Source: Halalkalicoccus sp. NIPERK01 (GTDB taxonomy: Archaea; Halobacteriota; Halobacteria; Halobacteriales; Halalkalicoccaceae). From it: 64,000 bases of DNA. Shown piece by piece: positions 34,423 to 42,640 of the stretch. The stretch spans positions 1 through 64,000 of the forward strand of contig NZ_JASVVV010000001.1 in NCBI RefSeq assembly GCF_030287405.1, in the 5' to 3' direction. The translations under genes were made by a program, and so were the position numbers. Below the pieces are notes generated by a model. The model did not search any database and was not told the DNA's origin. It saw nothing but the letters and a program-made list of their open reading frames with translations. Within the stretch, counting starts at the first letter, position 1; every line of letters starts with the position of its first letter.

Positions 34423-35442
34423 ATGCAAACCCTCGAACCACTCGAACCAACAGACGCACTCACACTATACCTCTCCGAAAAACGGACGGAAGTATCCGAC
34501 GCAACCCTGTACAGTCACAAGAGTCGTCTCGGACACTTCATCCGGTGGTGTGACGAACGTAGTATCGACAACCTGAACGAACTTACTGGACGTGACATCC
34601 AGCGATACAAGCTCTGGCGACGAGACGACGGCGACCTGAACGCCGTCACGCTCAAAACACAGATGGATACATTGCGGGTATTCATCAGATGGTGTGAATC
34701 AGTCGACGGGGTTCCAATGGACCTCTCGACGAAAGTGCAATCACCAGTCCTTACCGATGGAGAAAACGAGCGAGACGTACTTCTCGATAATGAGAGTGCA
34801 GAGGCAATACTCGCCTACCTCAATAAGTACGATTATGCGAGTATCCAGCACGTTACGCTGGCGCTTCTCTGGCACACAATGATGCGTCGCGGCGCTGCAC
34901 GGGCACTTGACCTTGAGGACTACGACCGAGAGAATCAGCTCCTCATGGTTCGCCATCGACCCGATACGGGTACTGCCATCAAGAATAAGCAGCGCGGCGA
35001 GCGAATGGTCGCGCTGTCCGAGGAGATGTGTGACCTCCTTGATGACTGGGTAGCGACCCAGCGACCGGCCGTGACTGACGAATACGGCCGTGAACCGTTG
35101 CTGGCGACAGTACAGGGGCGGGTTCACGGTCAGACCATTCAGGGGTACGTCTATGCTATGACTCGCCCCTGTGTATTCACTGGTGAGTGTCCTGAAGGAC
35201 GTGACCCAAAGACTTGTGAAGCAATGGAGAACGGTCGAGCGGCATCGAAATGCCCGGTAAGCGTTTCGCCGCATGCTGTCCGACGAGGTAGTATCACGTA
35301 TTGGCTTCAGCGTGATGTACCAATGCGTGTGGTCAGTGACCGCGCGAACGTCTCGCAGGACGTACTTGATAAACATTATGACCGCCGAACTGAGCGAGAA
35401 AAGGTCGAACAACGACGACAATACTTAGAGAATGTCCTGTAA
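34423..35442 (+). CDS. Tyrosine integrase of the element
   Basis: A 339-residue tyrosine recombinase. Residues 1-105 are a SAM-like core-binding domain (YLSEKRTEVSDATLYSHKSRL). The catalytic domain has Arg155 (MMRRGAARALDLEDYD), His284 and Arg287 (HAVRRG) and Tyr319 (DKHYDRR). The His usually found before the Tyr is not obvious; the stretch reads DRANVSQDVL, as in many haloarchaeal integrases. A four-Cys insert (250, 256, 265, 277) probably holds zinc. Placement 175 bases from attL identifies it as the enzyme that inserted the element. Confidence 0.9.
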   Translation: MQTLEPLEPTDALTLYLSEKRTEVSDATLYSHKSRLGHFIRWCDERSIDNLNELTGRDIQRYKLWRRDDGDLNAVTLKTQMDTLRVFIRWCESVDGVPMDLSTKVQSPVLTDGENERDVLLDNESAEAILAYLNKYDYASIQHVTLALLWHTMMRRGAARALDLEDYDRENQLLMVRHRPDTGTAIKNKQRGERMVALSEEMCDLLDDWVATQRPAVTDEYGREPLLATVQGRVHGQTIQGYVYAMTRPCVFTGECPEGRDPKTCEAMENGRAASKCPVSVSPHAVRRGSITYWLQRDVPMRVVSDRANVSQDVLDKHYDRRTEREKVEQRRQYLENVL

Positions 35443-35564
35443 TCCTATTACGCTACACAGTATCTTTCAATTCCCTCCTGATTCTATACTCATCTTCTAA
35501 TCCTCTTCTGCTGGCTTACGACGTTTCGCTAAAACTATGTCGCAGTGATTCATTCCGCCTCTTA

Positions 35565-36863
35565 ATGAGAGTTCTTTCCAAAGGGAGCGTACTCCCTTTT
35601 GTTCATGAATCTGTAGGATGGGATGAGTCTATCAACTTTAAGGACTTTGATATTATCTTTGTTAATTTGAGAAGCTTAGAGGAATCAGCCGAGAATTATG
35701 ACCATCCATATAACGAATCAGACGAATCACCAAATATATTTGATTCTAGTGAAGTCACTACGTTTATCAAGACAGGCGGATTCATGGTGGTCTATCTCCC
35801 GGATTCTCTTACTGTGAGCATGGGGAACACGACAACGAAGCCGAAGGAAAACAATACGGCAACAATCGCTTCGAGGGGTAGGTCTGCTGGACAGAAGGAT
35901 AAAGAAGTAGACCCATATGATGAATATGAACTTTTGAATTGGCTTCCTTTCTCGATTAAGATTAATACTGAAGAATCAGGGAAATCAGTTACTGTACTCA
36001 AGGAAGAGTGGGAGTGGTACTTCGGAAATCGATTTGTATGGGATAAAATAATCAGTCACTCGACTCGTAACTCAAGCTATAAATCCGAGACAATCGCTGA
36101 GAATTCTTATTCAGAGTCTATTGCAACCAAAGTCACTCATCGTTACGGTTCATCTGATGGCTATGCCGCCTTTATACCTCCAGACGAATCTCTAACATAT
36201 TCTGATTTTGTCAAAGATACGCTCCAATACGTATTCGGTATGGGAACGAATATAGAAGGTCATGCTCCCCCTCCATGGCTTTCAAAGTACAGTCTTCCAA
36301 ATGAAGGCAACATAGAAGACACTATACAAGAAAAGAAAAAGGAGATTAAGGAATTAGAGGAAGAATTAGAGTCTCTGACGAAATTCAAGAAACTTCTCTA
36401 TGAGACACACACCAATCTTGAAGAAGTGACAAGAGATGCTTTGCGGAAGCTTGGTTTCACAGTTGACGACGAAGTACCGGGAAAGCGCGACGGAATCTTA
36501 CATACCTGGGACACTCAGTTTGTTCTTGAAATTACCGGAACAACAGGTGGTATCAAGAAAAGCAAAGCTAGACAATTGGATGATTGGGTTGAGAACGTGA
36601 TAGCAGAAAATCCCGGCGATGACATTTCGGGCCTATTAATCGTGAATCCGGAGATGGAAAGGCCACCGGAAGAAAGAGATGTTAGCTTAGAACCGAATGT
36701 AGAGGCATATCTGAAACGCCGGGGTGACTACAAGGTTTTAACAACTATTGACTTGTACCATCTTGTTAAATCACATTTGAAAGATGGCGTAGATAGAGAT
36801 GATATTGAAGAAATATTCTACCAAGAGGACACCCTTCTTTCTCCGGAAGAGTACAAGTCTTAA
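35565..36863 (+). CDS. Coiled-coil protein with C-terminal nuclease-like domain
   Basis: A 432-residue protein in very AT-rich DNA. Residues 1-90 look like a Rossmann/GATase-like fold (DFDIIFVNLRSLEE, then TFIKTGGFMVVYLPDS). Residues about 250-290 are a coiled coil (EEKKKEIKELEEELESLTKF-like heptads). Residues 290-420 resemble a restriction-type domain: VTRDALRKLGFTVDDEV, RDGIL, VLEITGTTGG, KARQLDDWVENV, SGLLIVN. The usual Glu-x-Lys is Glu-x-Thr, so catalysis may rely on nearby lysines or be lost. A DNA-defence role is suspected from context. Confidence 0.7.
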   Translation: MRVLSKGSVLPFVHESVGWDESINFKDFDIIFVNLRSLEESAENYDHPYNESDESPNIFDSSEVTTFIKTGGFMVVYLPDSLTVSMGNTTTKPKENNTATIASRGRSAGQKDKEVDPYDEYELLNWLPFSIKINTEESGKSVTVLKEEWEWYFGNRFVWDKIISHSTRNSSYKSETIAENSYSESIATKVTHRYGSSDGYAAFIPPDESLTYSDFVKDTLQYVFGMGTNIEGHAPPPWLSKYSLPNEGNIEDTIQEKKKEIKELEEELESLTKFKKLLYETHTNLEEVTRDALRKLGFTVDDEVPGKRDGILHTWDTQFVLEITGTTGGIKKSKARQLDDWVENVIAENPGDDISGLLIVNPEMERPPEERDVSLEPNVEAYLKRRGDYKVLTTIDLYHLVKSHLKDGVDRDDIEEIFYQEDTLLSPEEYKS

Positions 36864-36958
36864 GCGATAAATCAATGTTGAGGTGTAATCATCAACTGAG
36901 AGACTTGAGTCGGGGAGAAGAGGGCATGGTACGACAGGCGGCTTGAGTAGACCAAACT

Positions 36959-36967
36959 CCTTTATTT
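36959..36967 (+). promoter_or_regulatory. TATA box of the glycosylase-like gene
   Basis: CTTTATTTG is centred about 25 bases before the ATG at 36988, giving a leaderless-type promoter separate from the upstream gene. Confidence 0.5.
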
Positions 36968-36987
36968 GTCGGCTACGCTGAGCAATT

Positions 36988-37776
36988 ATGACGACTTACG
37001 GAATCACCCGCTCTGAACTTGGAGAGTTAGCCCCAGAAATTTACAACGATTTCCGGAACGCAAATGGTCCTTTCTTGGCGGAGCATATGCCGGAACATCA
37101 GGTTCGAGGAGGCTTCTCTAATGATTCAGAATATTGCATTTTCCTGACACTAATCGCTTCTATTGACAAGCGGAAGGAAACTGCCGGAGAAGAAGGTCTT
37201 TGGAACGTAGGAAAACGTCTTTGGCAAAATGAGAGATGGGCATACCAACCTAAGAAACTTATAGAGAATTACGAATACAGCAACCTGATTGACCTATTTA
37301 CGAAGACAATGACGTTCAATTACTACGAAGACCCTCATGTATGGTATCTCAACTCTCTCACTCTTTATCGCCACTACGATAGCGACCCAATGAATCTCCT
37401 TGAGGAAGCCGATTATGATGCTCCAACACTACTCAATATCGTACGCAAGAAGCGACGAGAACAATTCCTGTCCCTTGGTGGAAAAAAGGTAGGAGCCCTG
37501 TGGATACGGCTTCTCCATGAGGAAATCCAACCGCTGAGCAATATCCAAGAAGTAGATATTCCCGTTGACTCCCACATTAGAGGAATCACCAATAAGCTCC
37601 TTGATGCAGACTACTCCACCGCTGAAGTTCGGAAGTTTTGGAGCGATTTTTGTATTGAGCACGACTTGATTCCCGTCGAGATAGACCAACCCCTGTGGCT
37701 CTTGGATAAGTATGAAGATGAATGGGGAGAAGACTATCTTCGGGCGAAAATTGAGACAATATATCCCTCAACTTGA
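36988..37776 (+). CDS. Divergent HhH-GPD DNA-glycosylase-like protein
   Basis: A 262-residue protein with a fold pattern like the endonuclease III/AGOG superfamily. The segment LGGKKVGALWIRLLHEE (about 165-181) takes the place of the helix-hairpin-helix with its catalytic Lys, and IPVDSHIRGITNKLL (about 191-205) takes the place of the Asp-bearing segment; in true enzymes the Asp is also preceded by V/I-P-V. The N-terminal half is helical with conserved-looking aromatic residues. No FeS cysteines are present. A base-excision activity is inferred only. AT-rich like its upstream neighbour, with which it may form a pair. Confidence 0.55.
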   Translation: MTTYGITRSELGELAPEIYNDFRNANGPFLAEHMPEHQVRGGFSNDSEYCIFLTLIASIDKRKETAGEEGLWNVGKRLWQNERWAYQPKKLIENYEYSNLIDLFTKTMTFNYYEDPHVWYLNSLTLYRHYDSDPMNLLEEADYDAPTLLNIVRKKRREQFLSLGGKKVGALWIRLLHEEIQPLSNIQEVDIPVDSHIRGITNKLLDADYSTAEVRKFWSDFCIEHDLIPVEIDQPLWLLDKYEDEWGEDYLRAKIETIYPST

Positions 37777-37825
37777 GTAAGAGTCAGGACGGGGACAAGA
37801 GTTATAGCTTGTTCAGAAACAGCGT

Positions 37826-37996
37826 ATGGTCATCCGTCAGCAACAGCTCGGAAGCGTTCGTGCCTTTGCAAGTACCCTCCTTCACGAAGTAGCACATCCA
37901 AGAAGCGGCGGCGCATTCGACCTTTCGAAACCGTTTGAGGATGCATTAACAAGACTACTTGGCGAAGTAGCAGAATCCGCAATTGAAAACCAGTAA
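37826..37996 (+). pseudogene. 56-codon fragment with an HE-AH motif
   Basis: The frame encodes LLHEVAHPRSGG followed by FEDALTRLLGEVA. It resembles the C-terminal tail of larger proteins in which HExxH-like and DLTxxFExxLTxLLG motifs occur, not a complete small protein. In-frame codons extend only six triplets upstream before a stop. It is probably what is left of a lost gene, although translation as a short protein cannot be excluded. Confidence 0.45.
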
Positions 37997-38004
37997 CCAA
38001 ACGT

Positions 38005-38523
38005 TCAGTGGTGGTTGCGAAGTAGCCGAAATATTCGCTGTCCTAAGTGGCGGCTATGGGCAACAGAAGGGTTCAGCTGTCGGCCATCTAAATCAATGCC
38101 CCGTTTCGCAATGTCGGTATCAGCTAGTGACTTTCGATAGAACAGCCATGCGATATCCTCTCCAATCGACTGACGCGCCACCTCGAAATCGACGGTACTA
38201 CGCTCATTCATTGCAATTCGACGGGCGACAGTTGCACTCATATCTTCCAACCACTGTTTCTCCTTCGGAGATATACGCGCTCTGAGCGTGCTACGAGCGG
38301 CATAGATGCCGTGCTTCATCGCATTCGTATTCCCAATAGGCGGTGCCCCGCCCTTGTTTCCATTCGCATAGTCATTTCCCTCTGGTGCGCCATGATTCGG
38401 ATGCAGCTCGGAACCATCGTGCATAAAGCACCGCTCACTGGTCGTTGACCGTTGGCAGGGGCCGTTCTCCGTTCTCGCACCGCAGACCGAAGCCAACTGT
38501 GAGCTATGTGATGTTGAGGCCAT
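38005..38523 (-). CDS. Terminase small-subunit-like protein
   Basis: A 172-residue protein. The N-terminus has a small zinc motif (VCGARTENGPCQRSTTSERCFMH). Next comes GAPEGNDYANGNKGGAPPIGNTNAMKHGIYA-type sequence (split here as GGAPPIGNTNAMKHGIYA), the Gly-Asn-rich box typical of phage and haloviral small terminase subunits or associated HTH proteins. The rest is helical (SPKEKQWLEDMSATVARRIA). It is read opposite to the defence operon and shares its upstream region. It suggests the element once was, or met, a virus. Confidence 0.65.
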   Translation of the reverse strand: MASTSHSSQLASVCGARTENGPCQRSTTSERCFMHDGSELHPNHGAPEGNDYANGNKGGAPPIGNTNAMKHGIYAARSTLRARISPKEKQWLEDMSATVARRIAMNERSTVDFEVARQSIGEDIAWLFYRKSLADTDIAKRGIDLDGRQLNPSVAHSRHLGQRIFRLLRNHH

Positions 38524-38545
38524 CTTGACTTAGTGTTCGTATTCG

Positions 38546-38583
38546 ATAGAGACCATTATAGAACTCCCGCCAGCGGTCTCTAT
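38546..38583. promoter_or_regulatory. 9-base inverted repeat in the divergent promoter region
   Basis: ATAGAGACC (38546-38554) and GGTCTCTAT (38575-38583) are perfect complements 20 bases apart. They lie between the terminase-like gene and the defence operon (38524-38718). The site is a candidate operator for either gene; alternatively it would form a hairpin in the leader of the minus-strand transcript. Confidence 0.5.
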
Positions 38584-38718
38584 ATCGCGCTGCAGAAACC
38601 TGCTTATTAGATACCACTATAAACAGTCGATTCATTGCTCGTCTGAGGATTAGAAAACATTATCGAATGAGATTTCCTGTCGCAACTAATTTGACACCCG
38701 CATACGATTTGCCAATTA

Positions 38719-41700
38719 ATGGCTCCGGAGATACCTACACTCCTCGAATCGTGTACCCCTCACGATGACGTATTATCGGGTACCCTTTCCGAGAACGAAT
38801 TTGCCGCAAAACTCTCTGATGTCGTCTTCAAACCGGACGAAGCTCCCGCCATCTATGCCGATTCGAATACTTTCTTTTCTAAAACCTATGCAACAGATGG
38901 TCTTCAGACCGTTCTTACACTCCTCGCTAAGCGCTATTCAGGGAAAGTGAAGGGAGAGTTCAGCGGCGAAGACGGGCTCCTATCACTTGATACCGTTTTC
39001 GGTGGGGGAAAGACACACTCCCAGATAGCTGCGTACCATTTTTCGCGGAACCCTGATGCTATTGAGAATCTCGGTAAGTACATCACGGACGACGAAGCAC
39101 GAGAAGAATTTGAGGAGGTCAAAAATGACCTCTCTGTAAGAACGGCAGTTTTCGAAGGAGGGTACGTCAGCGCGACTAATGCTAAATGCAATAAAGACGA
39201 TGAAAACGCCCCGAATACGCAAACGATGTGGGGCGAGCTCGCGTATCAATTGGCAGGTGCTGAGGGTTACGCGAAATTCAGCGACTACGATGATGAACAA
39301 ATCGCTCCAGGAGAATCGGACATCTCGGAGCTATTCGACGAACTCGATGACCCTGGGCTCGTACTAATTGACGAAGTCGCCCAGTATTTCGAGCAAGCTG
39401 CTGCGGTGGGGGTTGAGGACTCAACACTGGCCGACCAGACTAATTCGTTCCTCTGGTCGCTGATGCGAGCCAGTCAGAATACGGACGCTGTGACCGTCAT
39501 CCTCTCAGTGTCTGCGACCGCTTTCGAGGAGCGAGCGCAGAAAGTTCAGGAGCTTATCAACGACCTCAACGACATCTCTGAGCGGACGGAGCACTCAGTC
39601 ACACCAACCGAGGATGACGAGGTCGCTGCGGTTCTCCGTCATCGGCTGTTCGAATCGGTTGAGGATGACGTAGCTGCCGAGGTTGCTGAAGAGTACCAGA
39701 GCTACTATCGGAAGTTCGAGGACGAACTCCCGGACAGAGTTACGAAAGCGGAGTTCCGTGACCAGCTTGAACGGACGTATCCGTTCCACCCGACGCTTAT
39801 CGACCTTCTCGGAAAAGAGATTGATACACTACCAAGCTTCCAACGTACGCGTGGGGCACTCAAACTCGTCTCGCGAGCAGTCTACCGTATCTGGAACAAC
39901 CGCGAGACGAACGCCGGTCGCCACTACATCCGGGCGTTTGACATGCATCCCTCGGATGACCATGTCTGGTCGACGCTTCTCGACCTCTTCGAGCATATTG
40001 AGCAGGACCTCCGTACAGCTTCGAAGTCGGACATCTATACCAACGATGGCAAAGCTGCTTGTCAGTACGAGGATGGCAACTGGACGCCGATGGGACATCC
40101 GCCGATTGCGACCCATCTCGGGACGAGTATCCTCTGGAAGAGCATCGTCTCTGGCGGGAACCGTGGACGCGGAGTGACCCGACGCAAGCTCTGGGAAATG
40201 ATTCTGGAGCCTGGTGTCGAACTCGACCACTATCGGGATGCCCTGAAAAATCTGAACGAGACGGGGTCGAACCCGGATACAGAGGCATTCTTCCTCTATG
40301 AGACGGAGAACGGGCTTCTCCGATTCAAAGGTGAGCCCAAGATTTCGAAACTCATCACTAACGAGGCGAAACAAATCGAACCAGGGGTTGCTCGCAACCG
40401 CCTCGAACAGACGATTGGTGGCGCACTCGGGGGCGGTATATTCGAGACGCTCTACGACCCACAGGCACCCTATGAAGTTCCGGATGACTATGAGACTGTC
40501 CGACTCAGCGTAATGGGCTTCGACGCGGTCACTATCTCGAGTGACCTCAATGAACCACCAGAACTGCTCCAGACGCTAGCGAACAAGACAGGACGCTCGC
40601 CGGGCTCCGAGAAGAAGCGTGTCTATCGGAATAACGTCGTATTTCTCGTGGCTGGTGAGCAGGAAACCGACGGAGCACTCGACCATGCTCGTCGCGTAAA
40701 AGCAATGGAGCGCATTCTGAACGGTGAAGCATGGGAAGCAGAACTCAATAGTGCTCAACGCGACGACCTCGACGAACGGCTTCAGAGGGAATCAGCATTG
40801 CTCGGTGAATCCGTTCGGCAGTCCTACCGTCATCTCTACTATCCCGACGCCGGTGGACTGGCGAACGAGACCATTGACTCCGTCAACGACAGTTCTGACC
40901 TCCACGACATCGTCTTCGAGAATCTCGAAAGTCTCGACAAGCTCATTACACAAGACGAGGGGGCACTCGGAACGACGTGGTTTCGGAACCGCATCTGGCA
41001 GTCGGACCCGGACTCGATGACGACGCTGGACATCCGCAAGCTCGTCGCGAAGCGGACTGACATCCGAATCCTCCTCGACCCGAAGCCGCTTCGAGCCACT
41101 ATCCGGGCCGTGACGACCAGCGACATGTCTACGTACGTCTTCTGGGACGACACGGCTGGCGAGGGCTACTGCTCGGAAGGGATGACCGTGAATACGTCCG
41201 AAGGTGAGAAGACGCTCTCCGAGGCCGAGCAAATGTCGACGGACCTCCCGATGTCGAGTGTCCTGATTAGCGACGACCACGTCGTCTACGGGGACGGGGA
41301 GAAGTTGCTCGCCGAGCACGACCTCGACTTCCTCAAGGAGACTAGGGAAGAAGGCGAAGACGAAGGTGGCTCAGGAGGAGGTAGTAGTGGGACAGGTGGT
41401 ACGGGTGGAGGAGCCGGTGGTGGAATCAGTCCGCCGCAGCGGTCCGAGCTGTCGTTCAACGCCACTACAGACTCTCCGAGCGCAATCAAGGGCGCGTTCT
41501 CGGATGTAAACAGTGATATCGACCAGAAGAAGATGCGTCTGAGGGACAATTACGATGTGTCCAGCAGCGACATCGTTGTCGAGGTCGACTCCATCGAAAT
41601 CGAACTGGAGGGCGACCAAGTCTGGGAGCGGGCGTGGTTCATCTCGAACAAGCTCAAAGATTTAGATACTATCGGGGAAGCAACCTCCATCGTGTTCGAA

Positions 41701-42009
41701 TACGTTGCACAAGGAGCCGATACCTCTGCCAGTGTCTTCGAGGCCGGTTTCGAGGGGTCCGCAGCAGAGTTCGCCAACCACTTCGGCACGAACCACATCC
41801 CGGAGAGCTTCATCAGCGCTGGTGGAGACTCCGAAGGCGAGGCCGTCCTGACAATCAACACGGAATCGATGGAGGACAATTCCCGTGAGGCGACTCTCGA
41901 CGTGCTGCAGGAAGCGCTCGAAAACCTTGGTGGGATTAACAACGTCGAACTGGTCGTCTCTGGTATCGTGAAAGAGGCGTCGGAGCAGAGTGAAGAGGTG
42001 AGTGCATGA
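38719..42009 (+). CDS. DUF499 AAA+ ATPase of the defence operon
   Basis: A 1096-residue ATPase. The P-loop is VFGGGKTHS (about 93-101) and the Walker B LVLIDEVAQYFEQ (about 215-227), as in DUF499/COG1483 proteins and the related BrxC/PglY of BREX. The C-terminal third has a Gly-Ser linker (GGSGGGSSGTGGTGGGAGGG, about 885-905) and a separate beta-rich module. It is the first gene of an operon with accessory protein, methylase and helicase. It probably powers or gates the DNA-modifying complex. Its stop overlaps the next ATG (ATGA). Confidence 0.88.
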   Translation: MAPEIPTLLESCTPHDDVLSGTLSENEFAAKLSDVVFKPDEAPAIYADSNTFFSKTYATDGLQTVLTLLAKRYSGKVKGEFSGEDGLLSLDTVFGGGKTHSQIAAYHFSRNPDAIENLGKYITDDEAREEFEEVKNDLSVRTAVFEGGYVSATNAKCNKDDENAPNTQTMWGELAYQLAGAEGYAKFSDYDDEQIAPGESDISELFDELDDPGLVLIDEVAQYFEQAAAVGVEDSTLADQTNSFLWSLMRASQNTDAVTVILSVSATAFEERAQKVQELINDLNDISERTEHSVTPTEDDEVAAVLRHRLFESVEDDVAAEVAEEYQSYYRKFEDELPDRVTKAEFRDQLERTYPFHPTLIDLLGKEIDTLPSFQRTRGALKLVSRAVYRIWNNRETNAGRHYIRAFDMHPSDDHVWSTLLDLFEHIEQDLRTASKSDIYTNDGKAACQYEDGNWTPMGHPPIATHLGTSILWKSIVSGGNRGRGVTRRKLWEMILEPGVELDHYRDALKNLNETGSNPDTEAFFLYETENGLLRFKGEPKISKLITNEAKQIEPGVARNRLEQTIGGALGGGIFETLYDPQAPYEVPDDYETVRLSVMGFDAVTISSDLNEPPELLQTLANKTGRSPGSEKKRVYRNNVVFLVAGEQETDGALDHARRVKAMERILNGEAWEAELNSAQRDDLDERLQRESALLGESVRQSYRHLYYPDAGGLANETIDSVNDSSDLHDIVFENLESLDKLITQDEGALGTTWFRNRIWQSDPDSMTTLDIRKLVAKRTDIRILLDPKPLRATIRAVTTSDMSTYVFWDDTAGEGYCSEGMTVNTSEGEKTLSEAEQMSTDLPMSSVLISDDHVVYGDGEKLLAEHDLDFLKETREEGEDEGGSGGGSSGTGGTGGGAGGGISPPQRSELSFNATTDSPSAIKGAFSDVNSDIDQKKMRLRDNYDVSSSDIVVEVDSIEIELEGDQVWERAWFISNKLKDLDTIGEATSIVFEYVAQGADTSASVFEAGFEGSAAEFANHFGTNHIPESFISAGGDSEGEAVLTINTESMEDNSREATLDVLQEALENLGGINNVELVVSGIVKEASEQSEEVSA

Positions 42010-42638
42010 GCATCGAGGCGGAGTCGTTCGCCTACGGCAGCAGTATGTACGGTGGGCGGCCGACGTTCGCCTTGACGCGTCGACTCGGCGATGACGCCGG
42101 CCTCACGCTGTACGAGCTAATTCCCGAAGACCTCGCTGACGGTCGCCAAAAGCGGTTCCGAAAGGCGAACAGCAACCGTAGGCTCACGCGGGTGTCTGTT
42201 ACGGACGCTGTCCCAGACGTGCAGGAGGACTCGAATGGAGTTCTGGACTTTTCCGAGGTCGGAGCTCCGTCTGCTCGCACTCCCAACGAGTGGCAGTGGA
42301 ACGATTGGTGTGCCCTGAAAATTGCGACCCTTTCGAACAGCCGTCAGCAAGCTGTTCATCGGCTGGTTCGCGATGTCTTAGATGACAGCAGGATTAATAT
42401 TGACTTCGTGACTCGGGGAGAGGGTTCCACCCTACTCTCAGAGGGCGCAGGAATTCGCTTGACAATCGCGTTCTTAGCGATGAAACGGCTTCAGAAGTAC
42501 GAGAAGTTGACTACCCTGGCGGACAGCATCGCTCGAATGAGTCTTGAGGAATGTTATTACTGGCATGCAAAGTGTAGGTCCCCGTCTAGTCCAAACGGTG
42601 TAAAGGCACTTAGAGTGCTTCTTGCAGGAGATTTGTGA
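42006..42638 (+). CDS. Accessory protein of the defence operon
   Basis: A 210-residue protein that I cannot assign to a known domain with certainty (DUF7680- or DUF3780-like by position). It begins SFAYGSSMYGGRPTFALTRR and has a helical C-terminal half (LAMKRLQKYEKLTTLADSIARM). It overlaps the ATPase gene by four bases and runs 3 bases short of the methylase ATG, so translation is coupled. Proteins at this place in related operons are small and variable; a bridging or specificity role is guessed. Confidence 0.65.
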   Translation: MSIEAESFAYGSSMYGGRPTFALTRRLGDDAGLTLYELIPEDLADGRQKRFRKANSNRRLTRVSVTDAVPDVQEDSNGVLDFSEVGAPSARTPNEWQWNDWCALKIATLSNSRQQAVHRLVRDVLDDSRINIDFVTRGEGSTLLSEGAGIRLTIAFLAMKRLQKYEKLTTLADSIARMSLEECYYWHAKCRSPSSPNGVKALRVLLAGDL

Positions 42639-42640
42639 AA

